A stretch of DNA of 16,631 nucleotides, taken from the NCBI GenBank assembly GCA_902766265.1, contig CACXCY010000219.1, positions 1 to 16,631 on the forward strand, written 5' to 3'. Position 1 is the first letter of the stretch. Each line of letters begins with the position of its first letter. The notes under the pieces are model-generated. The model ran no database searches, was not told the origin of the DNA, and saw only the letters and a list, made by a program, of their open reading frames with translations. Positions 1 to 7,121 of the stretch are shown piece after piece. The translations under genes and the position numbers were made by a program. This stretch comes from an uncultured Bacteroidota bacterium (GTDB lineage: Bacteria; Bacteroidota; Bacteroidia; Bacteroidales; P3).

Positions 1-145
1 AATTATCCATTAATTTTGGGCGCTGCGCGGGGTGTGTTTCAGCCAACCACAAGGGCTTTTGGGAAGGTGACAAGAAATCTTAAATTTTAACAATTAGTGA
101 TTTTTTACTTAATATATTGATTATTATCATGATTAGTGTCCTGTC

Positions 146-198
146 AGTAACTTGCTAGTAACTTGCCAGTAACATGCCAGTAACTTGGTAGTAACTTT
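146..198. repeat. 11-bp tandem repeat array, five copies
   Basis: The hexamer AGTAAC occurs at 146, 157, 168, 179 and 190, exactly 11 bp apart each time. The full unit is close to AGTAACTTGCY; the third copy has CATG in place of CTTG, the fourth is followed by GG, and the last runs into a T-tract. The period is near one helical turn, so all copies would face the same side of the DNA. That would suit an array of protein-binding sites, but a simple minisatellite made by slippage explains it equally well. The spacing is seen directly; any function is inference. Confidence 0.85.
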
Positions 199-235
199 TT
201 TGATGCGTTTTTGAGCCCGAAATGTTAATTTTACG

Positions 236-254
236 TCACCAACGCCGTGGGTGA
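236..254. promoter_or_regulatory. 19-bp imperfect palindrome, possible operator or activator site
   Basis: The sequence reads TCACC-A-ACG-C-CGT-G-GGTGA. Eight of nine base pairs are symmetric around C245; only A241/G249 breaks the symmetry. It lies 47 bp upstream of the TATATTTG promoter element of the lipoprotein gene, a position more typical of an activator or upstream regulator site than of a repressor covering the promoter. No regulator is encoded beside it, and a chance palindrome cannot be excluded. Confidence 0.35.
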
Positions 255-301
255 TTTAACTAATGCGGGCAAACAATAGATGGAGCGCGACTTTTTTTTC
301 G

Positions 302-309
302 TATATTTG
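302..309 (+). promoter_or_regulatory. Bacteroidota -7 promoter element for the lipoprotein-esterase genes
   Basis: TATATTTG matches the Bacteroidota primary sigma factor -7 consensus TAnnTTTG fully. It follows a run of eight T residues (292-299). Transcription would begin around 314-316, giving a leader of about 20 bases before the ATG at 336. No good TTG -33 element is visible at the usual spacing. The element probably drives the lipoprotein gene and the hydrolase overlapping it, perhaps also the U32 and radA genes, which follow with almost no gaps. Confidence 0.6.
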
Positions 310-335
310 CAAAATCATACAAAAACAACCGAGTT

Positions 336-1058
336 ATGAAAAAGATTAGATTATCGTTGATTATTGCATTTTTTGGCATCGTCGTCGCTTCCTGCGGTGT
401 TTACCATCCCCAGAGTGTCGACATCCCGCTGATTGATCATAAAGGCGATATGCGCATTGACGGCGCTTTCTCGATGAGCGACGGCCTTGAGGCCAAAGCC
501 AACGCTACCGTCTCCTACGGTTTGTTCGACCATGTGGCGCTGCAAGTGTTCGGCGACATCGGCGAGAAGGGCCGTTTCTATACGCAGGGTGCCGCCGGTG
601 TCTACTTCCCCTTCAATAAAGTGGTGTTGGAACTCTATGCAGGCATGGGCCACGGTTTCGGTTTCGCCGAGGGCCAGACCTATATCCAGACGGGTCCCGA
701 GGAGGACAAGGTGAAAGGTCGGCTTACATCGGATTACAACCTGCCCTTTGTGCAGCTGAACTGCGGATTGCTCTCCGGTGCCGGCATCGACTTCGGTGTG
801 GGAATGAAGGGGGGCTACATCCTGAACCATTCGACCGACGACAACTACTACGCCAAGCGCCCGGAGGGTGCGGCCAAGCCGGTCTTCAACGAGAAGCACG
901 GGCTGCTGGAACCTTCGATTTTTGTCCGCTTTGGCGGTGAAAAAGTCAAGTTCAACATCCGTTTGGGTGCCAGCTTTATTGATGGCACGGAAAAGGCGGA
1001 TCGCCATTTCCCGTACCACAGCTATACGTTGGGCATGGGTATAAACTACCGTCTATGA
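336..1058 (+). CDS. Predicted outer-membrane lipoprotein with beta-barrel-like body, unknown function
   Basis: The 240-residue protein starts with a lipoprotein signal peptide: MKK, a hydrophobic stretch, then the lipobox VASC with the lipidated cysteine at residue 20. The ATG is supported by this signal and by the promoter about 27 bases upstream. The mature part alternates polar and hydrophobic or aromatic residues and is rich in glycine, with segments such as VGMKGGYIL and SFVRFGG-like strands. It ends in a short strand closing with YRL. This looks like a small outer-membrane barrel of 8 to 10 strands; that is inference from composition, not a family match. I do not recognise a named family. 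Its TGA stop overlaps the ATG of the hydrolase gene (ATGA), so the two are probably translated together and may act together at the cell envelope. Confidence 0.75.
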   Translation: MKKIRLSLIIAFFGIVVASCGVYHPQSVDIPLIDHKGDMRIDGAFSMSDGLEAKANATVSYGLFDHVALQVFGDIGEKGRFYTQGAAGVYFPFNKVVLELYAGMGHGFGFAEGQTYIQTGPEEDKVKGRLTSDYNLPFVQLNCGLLSGAGIDFGVGMKGGYILNHSTDDNYYAKRPEGAAKPVFNEKHGLLEPSIFVRFGGEKVKFNIRLGASFIDGTEKADRHFPYHSYTLGMGINYRL

Positions 1059-1981
1059 GGAAAGGTCTGATAGGATGGCTCTGGATGGTGGCGGGATGCC
1101 TGGCCGCTGTGGCGCAGGTGCCCGAAACCTATGTCTATGCCTTGCGCGACACCCACGAGCTGCGGCTCGATGTCTATCGTCCCTCCACTCCGAGGGCTGA
1201 CAGGGCCTGCGCAATCTATGTGTTTGGCGGTGGTTTTGTCGTTGGACAGCGCAACGACTCGGCTTCGGTGGCGGCTTGCCGCCGTTTGGCTGAGAAGGGC
1301 TTTACGGCTATATCGATTGATTACAGGTTGGGCATCAAGGGCGTCGACTTCGACACCGTGGGGCTGCTGCATCTGTCTACACCGTTCCGCAGGGCGATAG
1401 AGATGGCTACCGAGGATGTGTGCGAGGCGGTGAGCTATGTGTGCCGTCACGCGCAGCATCTGGGCATCGACCGCACGAAGATTGTGCTCACGGGCTCCAG
1501 CGCGGGAGCCATAGCTGTGTTGCAGGCCGACTACTGCAGGGCCAACGGCATGAAGCAGGCGGCGGCGTTGCCGGCCGATTTTGTGCCGATGGCCGTCATC
1601 CCCTATGCCGGTGGCGTATACTGCCGCAACTGGCGGCCCAAATACAAAACCCCGCCGGCACCCACGTGCTTCTTCCACGGCACCACCGATCGTATTGTCA
1701 ATTACAAGCATTTTCGGGCCAATCTCAAGGAACGTCTCAACGGCGCGAATACCGTTGTCAAGGTCTTTAAGAAGAACAAATACCCATATTGGATTCTCCG
1801 CTTCACCGACCGCGGGCACGAGGTGGCCGGCTACCTTCCCTACACGATAGAGGAGTTTTGCTGCTATGTGGACCAAGTGTCGGCGGGCAGAATCACCTAC
1901 TACGACGCCTCCTGCGAAGACAAGGCGCGGGGCACCACCATCTGGACGAAGATGGGTCTCGTCAAACTATATCTGCATTAG
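1055..1981 (+). CDS. Secreted alpha/beta hydrolase (esterase/lipase-like)
   Basis: This 308-residue protein has an N-terminal signal peptide (hydrophobic to about residue 20, likely cleaved after AAVA), placing it in the periplasm or outside. It shows the alpha/beta-hydrolase plan. A GGGF motif at 58-61 resembles the oxyanion-hole HGGG of the hormone-sensitive-lipase/carboxylesterase group, although Phe replaces the usual His. The nucleophile elbow is GSSAG with Ser149, the probable acid is Asp212 in TTDRIV, and the probable catalytic base is His255 in DRGHEV. A hydrolase acting on an ester is the safest prediction; the substrate is unknown. The gene overlaps the upstream lipoprotein gene by 4 bases and lies 3 bases before the U32 gene, so it sits inside an operon. 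Protein ends such as KLYLH show no sorting signal. Confidence 0.8.
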   Translation: MRKGLIGWLWMVAGCLAAVAQVPETYVYALRDTHELRLDVYRPSTPRADRACAIYVFGGGFVVGQRNDSASVAACRRLAEKGFTAISIDYRLGIKGVDFDTVGLLHLSTPFRRAIEMATEDVCEAVSYVCRHAQHLGIDRTKIVLTGSSAGAIAVLQADYCRANGMKQAAALPADFVPMAVIPYAGGVYCRNWRPKYKTPPAPTCFFHGTTDRIVNYKHFRANLKERLNGANTVVKVFKKNKYPYWILRFTDRGHEVAGYLPYTIEEFCCYVDQVSAGRITYYDASCEDKARGTTIWTKMGLVKLYLH

Positions 1982-1984
1982 CCA

Positions 1985-3223
1985 ATGGAAATCATGTCAC
2001 CTGTGGGCTCCTACGAGGGGCTTATGGCCGCCATCCAGGGCGGCGCCGATTCGGTCTATTTCGGCGTGGGCGAGCTTAATATGCGGTCGCGTTCGGCCAA
2101 CAACTTCAACCTCGACGATTTGGTGAAGATTGCCGACATCGCGCGGCAACACGGGTTGCGCACCTATCTTACCGTCAACACCATTGTATACAACCAAGAG
2201 CTGGAGGAGATGCGTGCCATCGTGGATGCGGCCAAGCAAGCCGGCATCAGCGCCGTGATTGCCTCCGATATGGCTGTCATCACTTATGCCAACTCCATAG
2301 GCATGGAGGTGCACATCTCCACCCAATGCAGCGTGTCGAATGTGGAGGCGGTGCGCTTCTATGCGCAGTTTGCCGATGTGATGGTGCTGGCCCGCGAGTT
2401 GCCGTTGCGCCAGGTGGCAGAAATCACTCAGTACATCAAGGACAACGACATCTGCGGCCCCAAGGGCGAGTTGGTGGAGATAGAGGTGTTCGGTCACGGA
2501 GCCCTCTGCATGTCGGTGAGCGGCAAGTGCTACCTCAGTTTGGACAACTATAACTATAGCGCCAACAGGGGACAATGTCTGCAGCTCTGCCGCCGGCAGT
2601 ATCTGGTGAAGGATGTGGAGAGCGACACAGAGCTTGTCGTGGACGGGCAATATATCATGTCGCCCAAAGATTTGAAGACGATAGATTTTCTGGACAAGAT
2701 TGTCCATGCCGGCGTCAAGGTGTTGAAAATCGAAGGCCGTGGGCGTAGTGCGGATTATGTGCGTGTGGTCACGGAATGCTACAAAGAGGCCATAGGGGCG
2801 ATTGAGGGCGGCAGCTACTCGCCTGAGAAAATTGCTGACTGGAACAAGCGGCTGGCCACGGTGTACAACCGCGGTTTCTGGGATGGCTACTATCTGGGGC
2901 GCAAGATGGGTGAGTGGACGGAACGCTATGGCTCGCAAGCCACCGAGACGAAGGTGTTTCTGGGCATTGTGAGCAATTATTTCTACCGTATCAATGTGGC
3001 GGAGGTGCGTCTGCAGACGGCCAACAGCATCGCTGTGGGCGACCGCTATATGGTGACAGGACAGACGACGGGTGTGTATACCGACACGATGAAGGAAATA
3101 CGCGTGGACCTGAAGAGCGTGCCGAAAGCCGATCAGGGCGACGCCTTCAGCTTCAAGACGGAGCAACCGCTGCGCAGGGGCGACAAATTGTACAAGATAG
3201 TAAGAACCATCGACGAATATTGA
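1985..3223 (+). CDS. U32-family protein (collagenase-like peptidase / RNA-hydroxylation type)
   Basis: This 412-residue protein carries the full U32 signature at 167-185: E-V-F-x-x-G-A-L-C, four residues, then G-x-C-x-L-S. Four cysteines lie in the usual places (175, 182, 198, 202) for the Fe-S cluster described in U32 proteins. The N-terminal half begins MSPVGSYEGLMAAIQGGAD, the TIM-barrel-like start typical of the family. U32 members were first called collagenases. Several, including E. coli RlhA and TrhP, are now known to be needed for prephenate-dependent hydroxylation of 23S rRNA or tRNA, and UbiU/UbiV act in ubiquinone hydroxylation. An RNA-modification role is therefore more likely than proteolysis, but which RNA cannot be told from sequence. 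Length fits the short single-domain class. It ends 1 base before radA, implying co-transcription. Confidence 0.88.
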   Translation: MEIMSPVGSYEGLMAAIQGGADSVYFGVGELNMRSRSANNFNLDDLVKIADIARQHGLRTYLTVNTIVYNQELEEMRAIVDAAKQAGISAVIASDMAVITYANSIGMEVHISTQCSVSNVEAVRFYAQFADVMVLARELPLRQVAEITQYIKDNDICGPKGELVEIEVFGHGALCMSVSGKCYLSLDNYNYSANRGQCLQLCRRQYLVKDVESDTELVVDGQYIMSPKDLKTIDFLDKIVHAGVKVLKIEGRGRSADYVRVVTECYKEAIGAIEGGSYSPEKIADWNKRLATVYNRGFWDGYYLGRKMGEWTERYGSQATETKVFLGIVSNYFYRINVAEVRLQTANSIAVGDRYMVTGQTTGVYTDTMKEIRVDLKSVPKADQGDAFSFKTEQPLRRGDKLYKIVRTIDEY

Positions 3224-3224
3224 T

Positions 3225-4592
3225 ATGGCCAAAGCAAAGACATACTATTTCTGCCAGGAATGTGGCTACCGTTCCTCCTCGTGGCTCGGCAGGTGCCCCG
3301 AATGCGGCAAATGGAACACTTTTGTGGAAGAGGTGATACAGGCGCCGTCGGCAGCCAAAGCGGCTACTGTCCAAAAGACGGTTGTCACCTCCAACCCGAA
3401 GTTGATTTCGGAGGTCATCTACAGCGAGACGACGCGCATTCCCACTCATTGCAACGAGTTCGACCGCGTGTTGGGCGGTGGCATCGTCCCGGGGTCGCTG
3501 TTGCTTATCGGTGGCGAGCCGGGTATCGGAAAATCCACGCTGCTCTTGCAGACGGCGTTGGCGATAAAAGACAAGAAAATATTGTATGTCAGCGGCGAGG
3601 AGAGCGAGCAGCAGATAAAGATGCGTGCCGACAGAATCACCCAGTCGCCGTCGTCGTGCTATGTGGTCTCGGAGACATCGACGCAGCGCATCTTCGAGCA
3701 TATTGAGGCGGTGCTGCCGGATATCCTGATGGTGGATTCCATTCAGACGATAAGTAGCGAGCTTATCGACTCTCCTGCAGGCAGCGTTTCGCAGATACGC
3801 CAGTGTACGGCCGAGTTCCAGCAATATGCCAAAACGACGGGTGTGCCGGTGCTGTTGATAGGTCATATTACCAAGGACGGCAGTTTGGCGGGTCCCAAGG
3901 TGATGGAACATATCGTTGACGCCGTTCTCCAGTTTGAAGGCGACCGCAATTATGGCTACAGGATGCTGCGGGCGTTGAAGAACCGTTTTGGCTCCACCGC
4001 TGAGATAGGCATCTTCGAGATGCAGGGCAGCGGCTTGCGTGAGGTGTCCAATCCGTCGGAGTTTCTCCTCTCGCAGCGTGATGAGAATCTCAGTGGCGCT
4101 GCCGTTGCCGCCACATTGGAGGGCGTTCGCCCGATGTTTATCGAGGTGCAAGGGCTGGTGTCGAGTGCTGTCTATGGCACTCCCCAACGCAACTCCAACG
4201 GCTTCGATATGCGTCGGCTGTCCATGTTGCTGGCGGTATTGGAGAAGCGCTGCGGTTTCAAACTTGGCGCCAAAGATGTGTTTCTGAATATCGCTGGGGG
4301 CATTAGGGTATCTGACCCTGCCATCGACCTTGCCGTTGTCTGTGCGGTGTTGTCGTCCAACGTGGATATAGCCATCAATCCTCGCATCTGCTTTGCCGCA
4401 GAGATGGGCTTGAGCGGCGAGGTGCGGCCCGTCAGCAGGATAGAGGCGCGCATCGCAGAGGCCGACCGACTGGGCTTTGAGAAGATTCTGGTATCGAAAT
4501 ACAATTGCAGGGGACTTGACAAATCCCGCTATCATCTGGAAATTGTTGAGGTCGGCGTCATTGAGGAGGCCTTCCGCAAACTCTTTGCTTAG
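3225..4592 (+). CDS. radA: DNA repair protein RadA (Sms)
   Basis: RadA is a RecA-like ATPase that acts with RecA in homologous recombination, driving branch migration and helping to process recombination intermediates. All family parts are present in 455 residues, the usual length. They are a C4 zinc finger (Cys10, Cys13, Cys24, Cys27), Walker A GEPGIGKST at 97-105, Walker B ending at Asp171 (ILMVDS), the RadA-specific KNRFG motif at 252-256, and a C-terminal Lon-protease-like domain without protease function. The ATG at 3225 lies 1 base after the U32 stop and starts the family-typical MAKAKTYYFCQECG. The TAG stop (4590-4592) overlaps the stop of the opposing ABC exporter, so there is no spacer and no room for an ordinary terminator between them. 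Confidence 0.97.
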   Translation: MAKAKTYYFCQECGYRSSSWLGRCPECGKWNTFVEEVIQAPSAAKAATVQKTVVTSNPKLISEVIYSETTRIPTHCNEFDRVLGGGIVPGSLLLIGGEPGIGKSTLLLQTALAIKDKKILYVSGEESEQQIKMRADRITQSPSSCYVVSETSTQRIFEHIEAVLPDILMVDSIQTISSELIDSPAGSVSQIRQCTAEFQQYAKTTGVPVLLIGHITKDGSLAGPKVMEHIVDAVLQFEGDRNYGYRMLRALKNRFGSTAEIGIFEMQGSGLREVSNPSEFLLSQRDENLSGAAVAATLEGVRPMFIEVQGLVSSAVYGTPQRNSNGFDMRRLSMLLAVLEKRCGFKLGAKDVFLNIAGGIRVSDPAIDLAVVCAVLSSNVDIAINPRICFAAEMGLSGEVRPVSRIEARIAEADRLGFEKILVSKYNCRGLDKSRYHLEIVEVGVIEEAFRKLFA

Positions 4593-6256
4593 GAAAGATT
4601 CTCGCTGTGCGAGATAAGGATGACGATGTGTTCCTGTTTGAGCTGCTCCAAGTGGCTGAAAAACGAGGTGCGGGCAGCGGCATCCATCCACGCTGTCGGT
4701 TCGTCGAAAAAGAGTATGGGGGCGTTGCCGTAGAGTTGGCGCGCAAGAGCCAGTCGCTGCCATTGTCCCAAACTGAGTTCCTCCCCATGCTCGAACATGC
4801 GTCCCAGCAGGGTGTCGGCACCGTTGGGCAGCCGGTCGACAATAGATTGCGCCTCGCTGAGCTCCAATGCACGTTGCATCCGCGCAGCGTCGTCGGTGTG
4901 CTGAATGTCGCCAAATTCGACGTTTTCTTTCGCGGTAAAATAGAATCGCACGGGGTCTTGGAATATGGCGCTTATACCGCTACGCAGCGCCTTAAGGTCG
5001 AACTCGCGAATGTCGATGCCGTTGATGCGTATGCTGCCTTGTTGTGGGTCGTATAGGCGGAGCAGCAGCTTGAGCGCTGTGCTTTTTCCATAGCCGTTCT
5101 CTCCCTGGAGATGTGCGATGCTGCCTTTGTGGGCTTCGAAACAGAAGTCACGGAGCACGGGTGCCTGTGTTGCCTGCGTCTTATCGGAAGAGGTATAGAC
5201 GAAGGTGACGTGGCTGAATTCGACGCTGTCTATCTCTTTCGGGAAAGGAATAGGGTGGCTGGGCGACGTTATCTTGGGCTCTAAGGCGAGGAATTCGGTG
5301 AGGTTGCCAATAAATAGTTTGTGTTCGTACAAACTGCTCACGCCGCCGACGAGTGTCTGCATCTGATGCTGTCCTCGCCGCAGGGCTTCAAACAGCATGA
5401 CGAATGTGCCGATGGTTACGATTCCGGCAAAAACAGGTTTGATCAGGATGATGAGGAGGAAGAACAGCGCCGCCGTTTCCACGATGGCGGTAAGGGCGTC
5501 ATAAACGGCCAGGCGGCGTGAGATGCGGAGCAACATTCGAACCAATGTCTTGCGAACGGAAACATACAGGTGTCGAAAGTACTCTGCCAATCCGAAGGCA
5601 CGCACCTCTTGGGCAAACGTCCGGTTGGTGAGCAACTGACCATAGTATTGGCCTCTGCGCATCTGTGGGGTGGTCTCTTTTCGGAATTTATAGATGCTGC
5701 GTGATTTGTAGAGGCGGACAAAGAAGGTGGGTAGTACGGCGACAATCATCACCGCGATGATTTTCCACGAGGTGGTGCACAGTATGGCAAATATGCCGAC
5801 GAGTGTGACAACAGCTCCCATCACGGTGACAAAACTCTCAAGTATGCGCACGGGACGGTAGGCGGCTTCCTGCTGTGCTCGGTGGAACGTATCGTGATAG
5901 TCGGGATTGTCGTAGTATTCCATATCCAGCCGCGCGGATTGGTGCTGAATGATGCCGTTGATATAGTCGATGAGTTTTTGTGTGAGTATGTCGTTATTGA
6001 CGGAGTTGAGCACGTTAATGAGGCGGGTAGCCAGGTATACCAGACAATAGATGGCCACACATATTAATATGGTCTGTCCTATCAAGGTGCTTCCGTCTGC
6101 GACAGCGGTTGAAATGCCGTCGATCAGATATTTGAGGACATACAGATTGACCAGTGGCAGCAGGTTGAGCAGTATGATATAGACAATCTTGATGAGGAAA
6201 GTCTTTTTGTCGCACTGGTAGGTGAGACGTAGGGCGTGCCACAGGGGAGAGCGCAT
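4589..6256 (-). CDS. ABC exporter, fused membrane and ATPase domains, short C-terminus
   Basis: This 555-residue half-transporter has a membrane domain (about 1-315, roughly six hydrophobic segments) followed by an ATPase domain. Walker A is GENGYGKST (385-393), the Q-loop glutamine is 433, the signature is LSLGQ (494-498) in place of LSGGQ, Walker B is ILFFDEP with catalytic Glu519, and the H-loop histidine is 550. The protein ends only five residues after that histidine, so the usual last 30 to 50 residues are absent. It would work as a homodimer, exporting a lipid, drug or peptide; the substrate cannot be predicted. I chose the ATG at 6256, 4 bases after the phosphatase stop. A TTG at 6322 would add 22 residues without membrane-protein character. 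Its stop overlaps the radA stop tail to tail. Confidence 0.88.
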   Translation of the reverse strand: MRSPLWHALRLTYQCDKKTFLIKIVYIILLNLLPLVNLYVLKYLIDGISTAVADGSTLIGQTILICVAIYCLVYLATRLINVLNSVNNDILTQKLIDYINGIIQHQSARLDMEYYDNPDYHDTFHRAQQEAAYRPVRILESFVTVMGAVVTLVGIFAILCTTSWKIIAVMIVAVLPTFFVRLYKSRSIYKFRKETTPQMRRGQYYGQLLTNRTFAQEVRAFGLAEYFRHLYVSVRKTLVRMLLRISRRLAVYDALTAIVETAALFFLLIILIKPVFAGIVTIGTFVMLFEALRRGQHQMQTLVGGVSSLYEHKLFIGNLTEFLALEPKITSPSHPIPFPKEIDSVEFSHVTFVYTSSDKTQATQAPVLRDFCFEAHKGSIAHLQGENGYGKSTALKLLLRLYDPQQGSIRINGIDIREFDLKALRSGISAIFQDPVRFYFTAKENVEFGDIQHTDDAARMQRALELSEAQSIVDRLPNGADTLLGRMFEHGEELSLGQWQRLALARQLYGNAPILFFDEPTAWMDAAARTSFFSHLEQLKQEHIVILISHSENLS

Positions 6257-6260
6257 AGCG

Positions 6261-7121
6261 TTAGAGGTTTTGTACGATGTTGCGGTAATGTATTTCGTCG
6301 AGAAACTCGTAGGCACCTTCAAACATATTGAGATTCTCAGGTTCGTGGGCGTCGGTTGTCACCATGACGGGAATGTTTTTCTCGTTCATCAGACGTATGG
6401 TGTTGCGTGCCGGATAGTAGTCGCTATGGCGCTTTTTATACAATCCTCGGGTGTTGATTTCCGCTATGCACCCCACTTCGCGGATGAGCTGTATGGTTTC
6501 TTGCACAAGATCCATAAACCATGGTTCATCGTAGGTGAAATAGCGGTCGCGGTTGTGCATGACAATCTTGTCGAAATGACCGACGATTGTGGGATGTGTG
6601 CGTTCTATCATCTCGTTGGTTTGATGGAAGAATGTCCGCACCCCTTTACGGATGTCGCCGTGAAAGATGCGGTTTAATCCGTCGTCGTAGGTCTCTTGCT
6701 TGCTTCCGTCGATAAACCAGAGGTAGGGTGGATTGGGATGGTTGGTATTGAGAGACGGATCGGGGGGCTCTGGATGGGGGTTGTCCGGATTGACAACGAG
6801 ATGAACGCTGCCAATTACATATTCCAGCCCTCCTTGCCGGATAAGGGGGGTAAAATCTTCCAGAATGCCTGGGATATAATCTATTTCCAAACCCAATCGG
6901 ATATTGATGTGTCCGCGGTATTCTTCTTTCAAGGCACGTACCTCATTGCAATATTGGGGATAGTCTTGGTCGCTGATGGCAAAATTATTCTCAAAGGGTA
7001 CAGGAGCGTGGCCGCTGAACCCCAAGTGGGTGAACCCATGGGCGAGGGCATATTCAACATAGTCGCGCAATTGCCCCTTGCCGTCGCAGTAGTGGGAGTG
7101 GGTATGGTAGTTAGAAAGCAT
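6261..7121 (-). CDS. PHP-family histidinol-phosphatase (HisK-like)
   Basis: The 286-residue protein is a PHP-domain metal-dependent phosphoesterase of the HisK type, whose known members convert histidinol phosphate to histidinol, the next-to-last step of histidine synthesis (EC 3.1.3.15). Metal ligands expected for the family are visible: His6 and His8 (HTHSHYCDG), His38 (GFSGHAP), Glu79 (LGLEIDYI), His107 (GSVH), His182 (GHFD), and Asp257 and His259 (TTDAH). Between GSVH and the next motif is an Asn/Pro-rich insertion at about 111-133, which I would place in a surface loop. No other histidine gene is nearby, so a different phosphate ester as substrate remains possible. The start overlaps the end of the upstream outer-membrane gene by 11 bases, and the ABC exporter begins 4 bases after the stop. 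Confidence 0.85.
   Translation of the reverse strand: MLSNYHTHSHYCDGKGQLRDYVEYALAHGFTHLGFSGHAPVPFENNFAISDQDYPQYCNEVRALKEEYRGHINIRLGLEIDYIPGILEDFTPLIRQGGLEYVIGSVHLVVNPDNPHPEPPDPSLNTNHPNPPYLWFIDGSKQETYDDGLNRIFHGDIRKGVRTFFHQTNEMIERTHPTIVGHFDKIVMHNRDRYFTYDEPWFMDLVQETIQLIREVGCIAEINTRGLYKKRHSDYYPARNTIRLMNEKNIPVMVTTDAHEPENLNMFEGAYEFLDEIHYRNIVQNL

Larger units (their letters stand above)
1..335. other. AT-rich intergenic region upstream of the lipoprotein gene
   Basis: No convincing gene is seen here. Two plus-strand frames stay open from the window edge (frame 1 to a TAA at 88-90, frame 3 to a TAA at 78-80), so the tail of an upstream gene cannot be excluded; neither reads like a family I know. From about 80 to 200 the DNA is very AT-rich and includes an 11-bp tandem repeat array. 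Further in are a 19-bp imperfect palindrome and a Bacteroidota-type promoter, each listed separately. There is no tRNA-like cloverleaf and no obvious terminator hairpin with a U-tract. Confidence 0.6.

Noticed and set aside
146..198. The 11-bp repeat as a CRISPR array
   Set aside because: The repeats are too short, directly joined without unique spacers, and no cas gene is near.
1997..3232. Minus-strand open frame (411 codons) opposite the U32 gene
   Set aside because: Its translation is rich in His, Arg and Ala and has no motif, while the plus strand carries the full U32 signature.
3153..4763. Very long minus-strand open frame (536 codons) opposite radA
   Set aside because: It mirrors the complete radA gene, has low-complexity His/Arg-rich translation with no domains, and arises from the GC-biased third positions of radA.
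6257..6322. TTG start adding 22 residues to the ABC exporter
   Set aside because: It would overlap the phosphatase gene by about 60 bases and adds Ser/Thr-rich sequence unlike the family; the ATG at 6256 is better placed.
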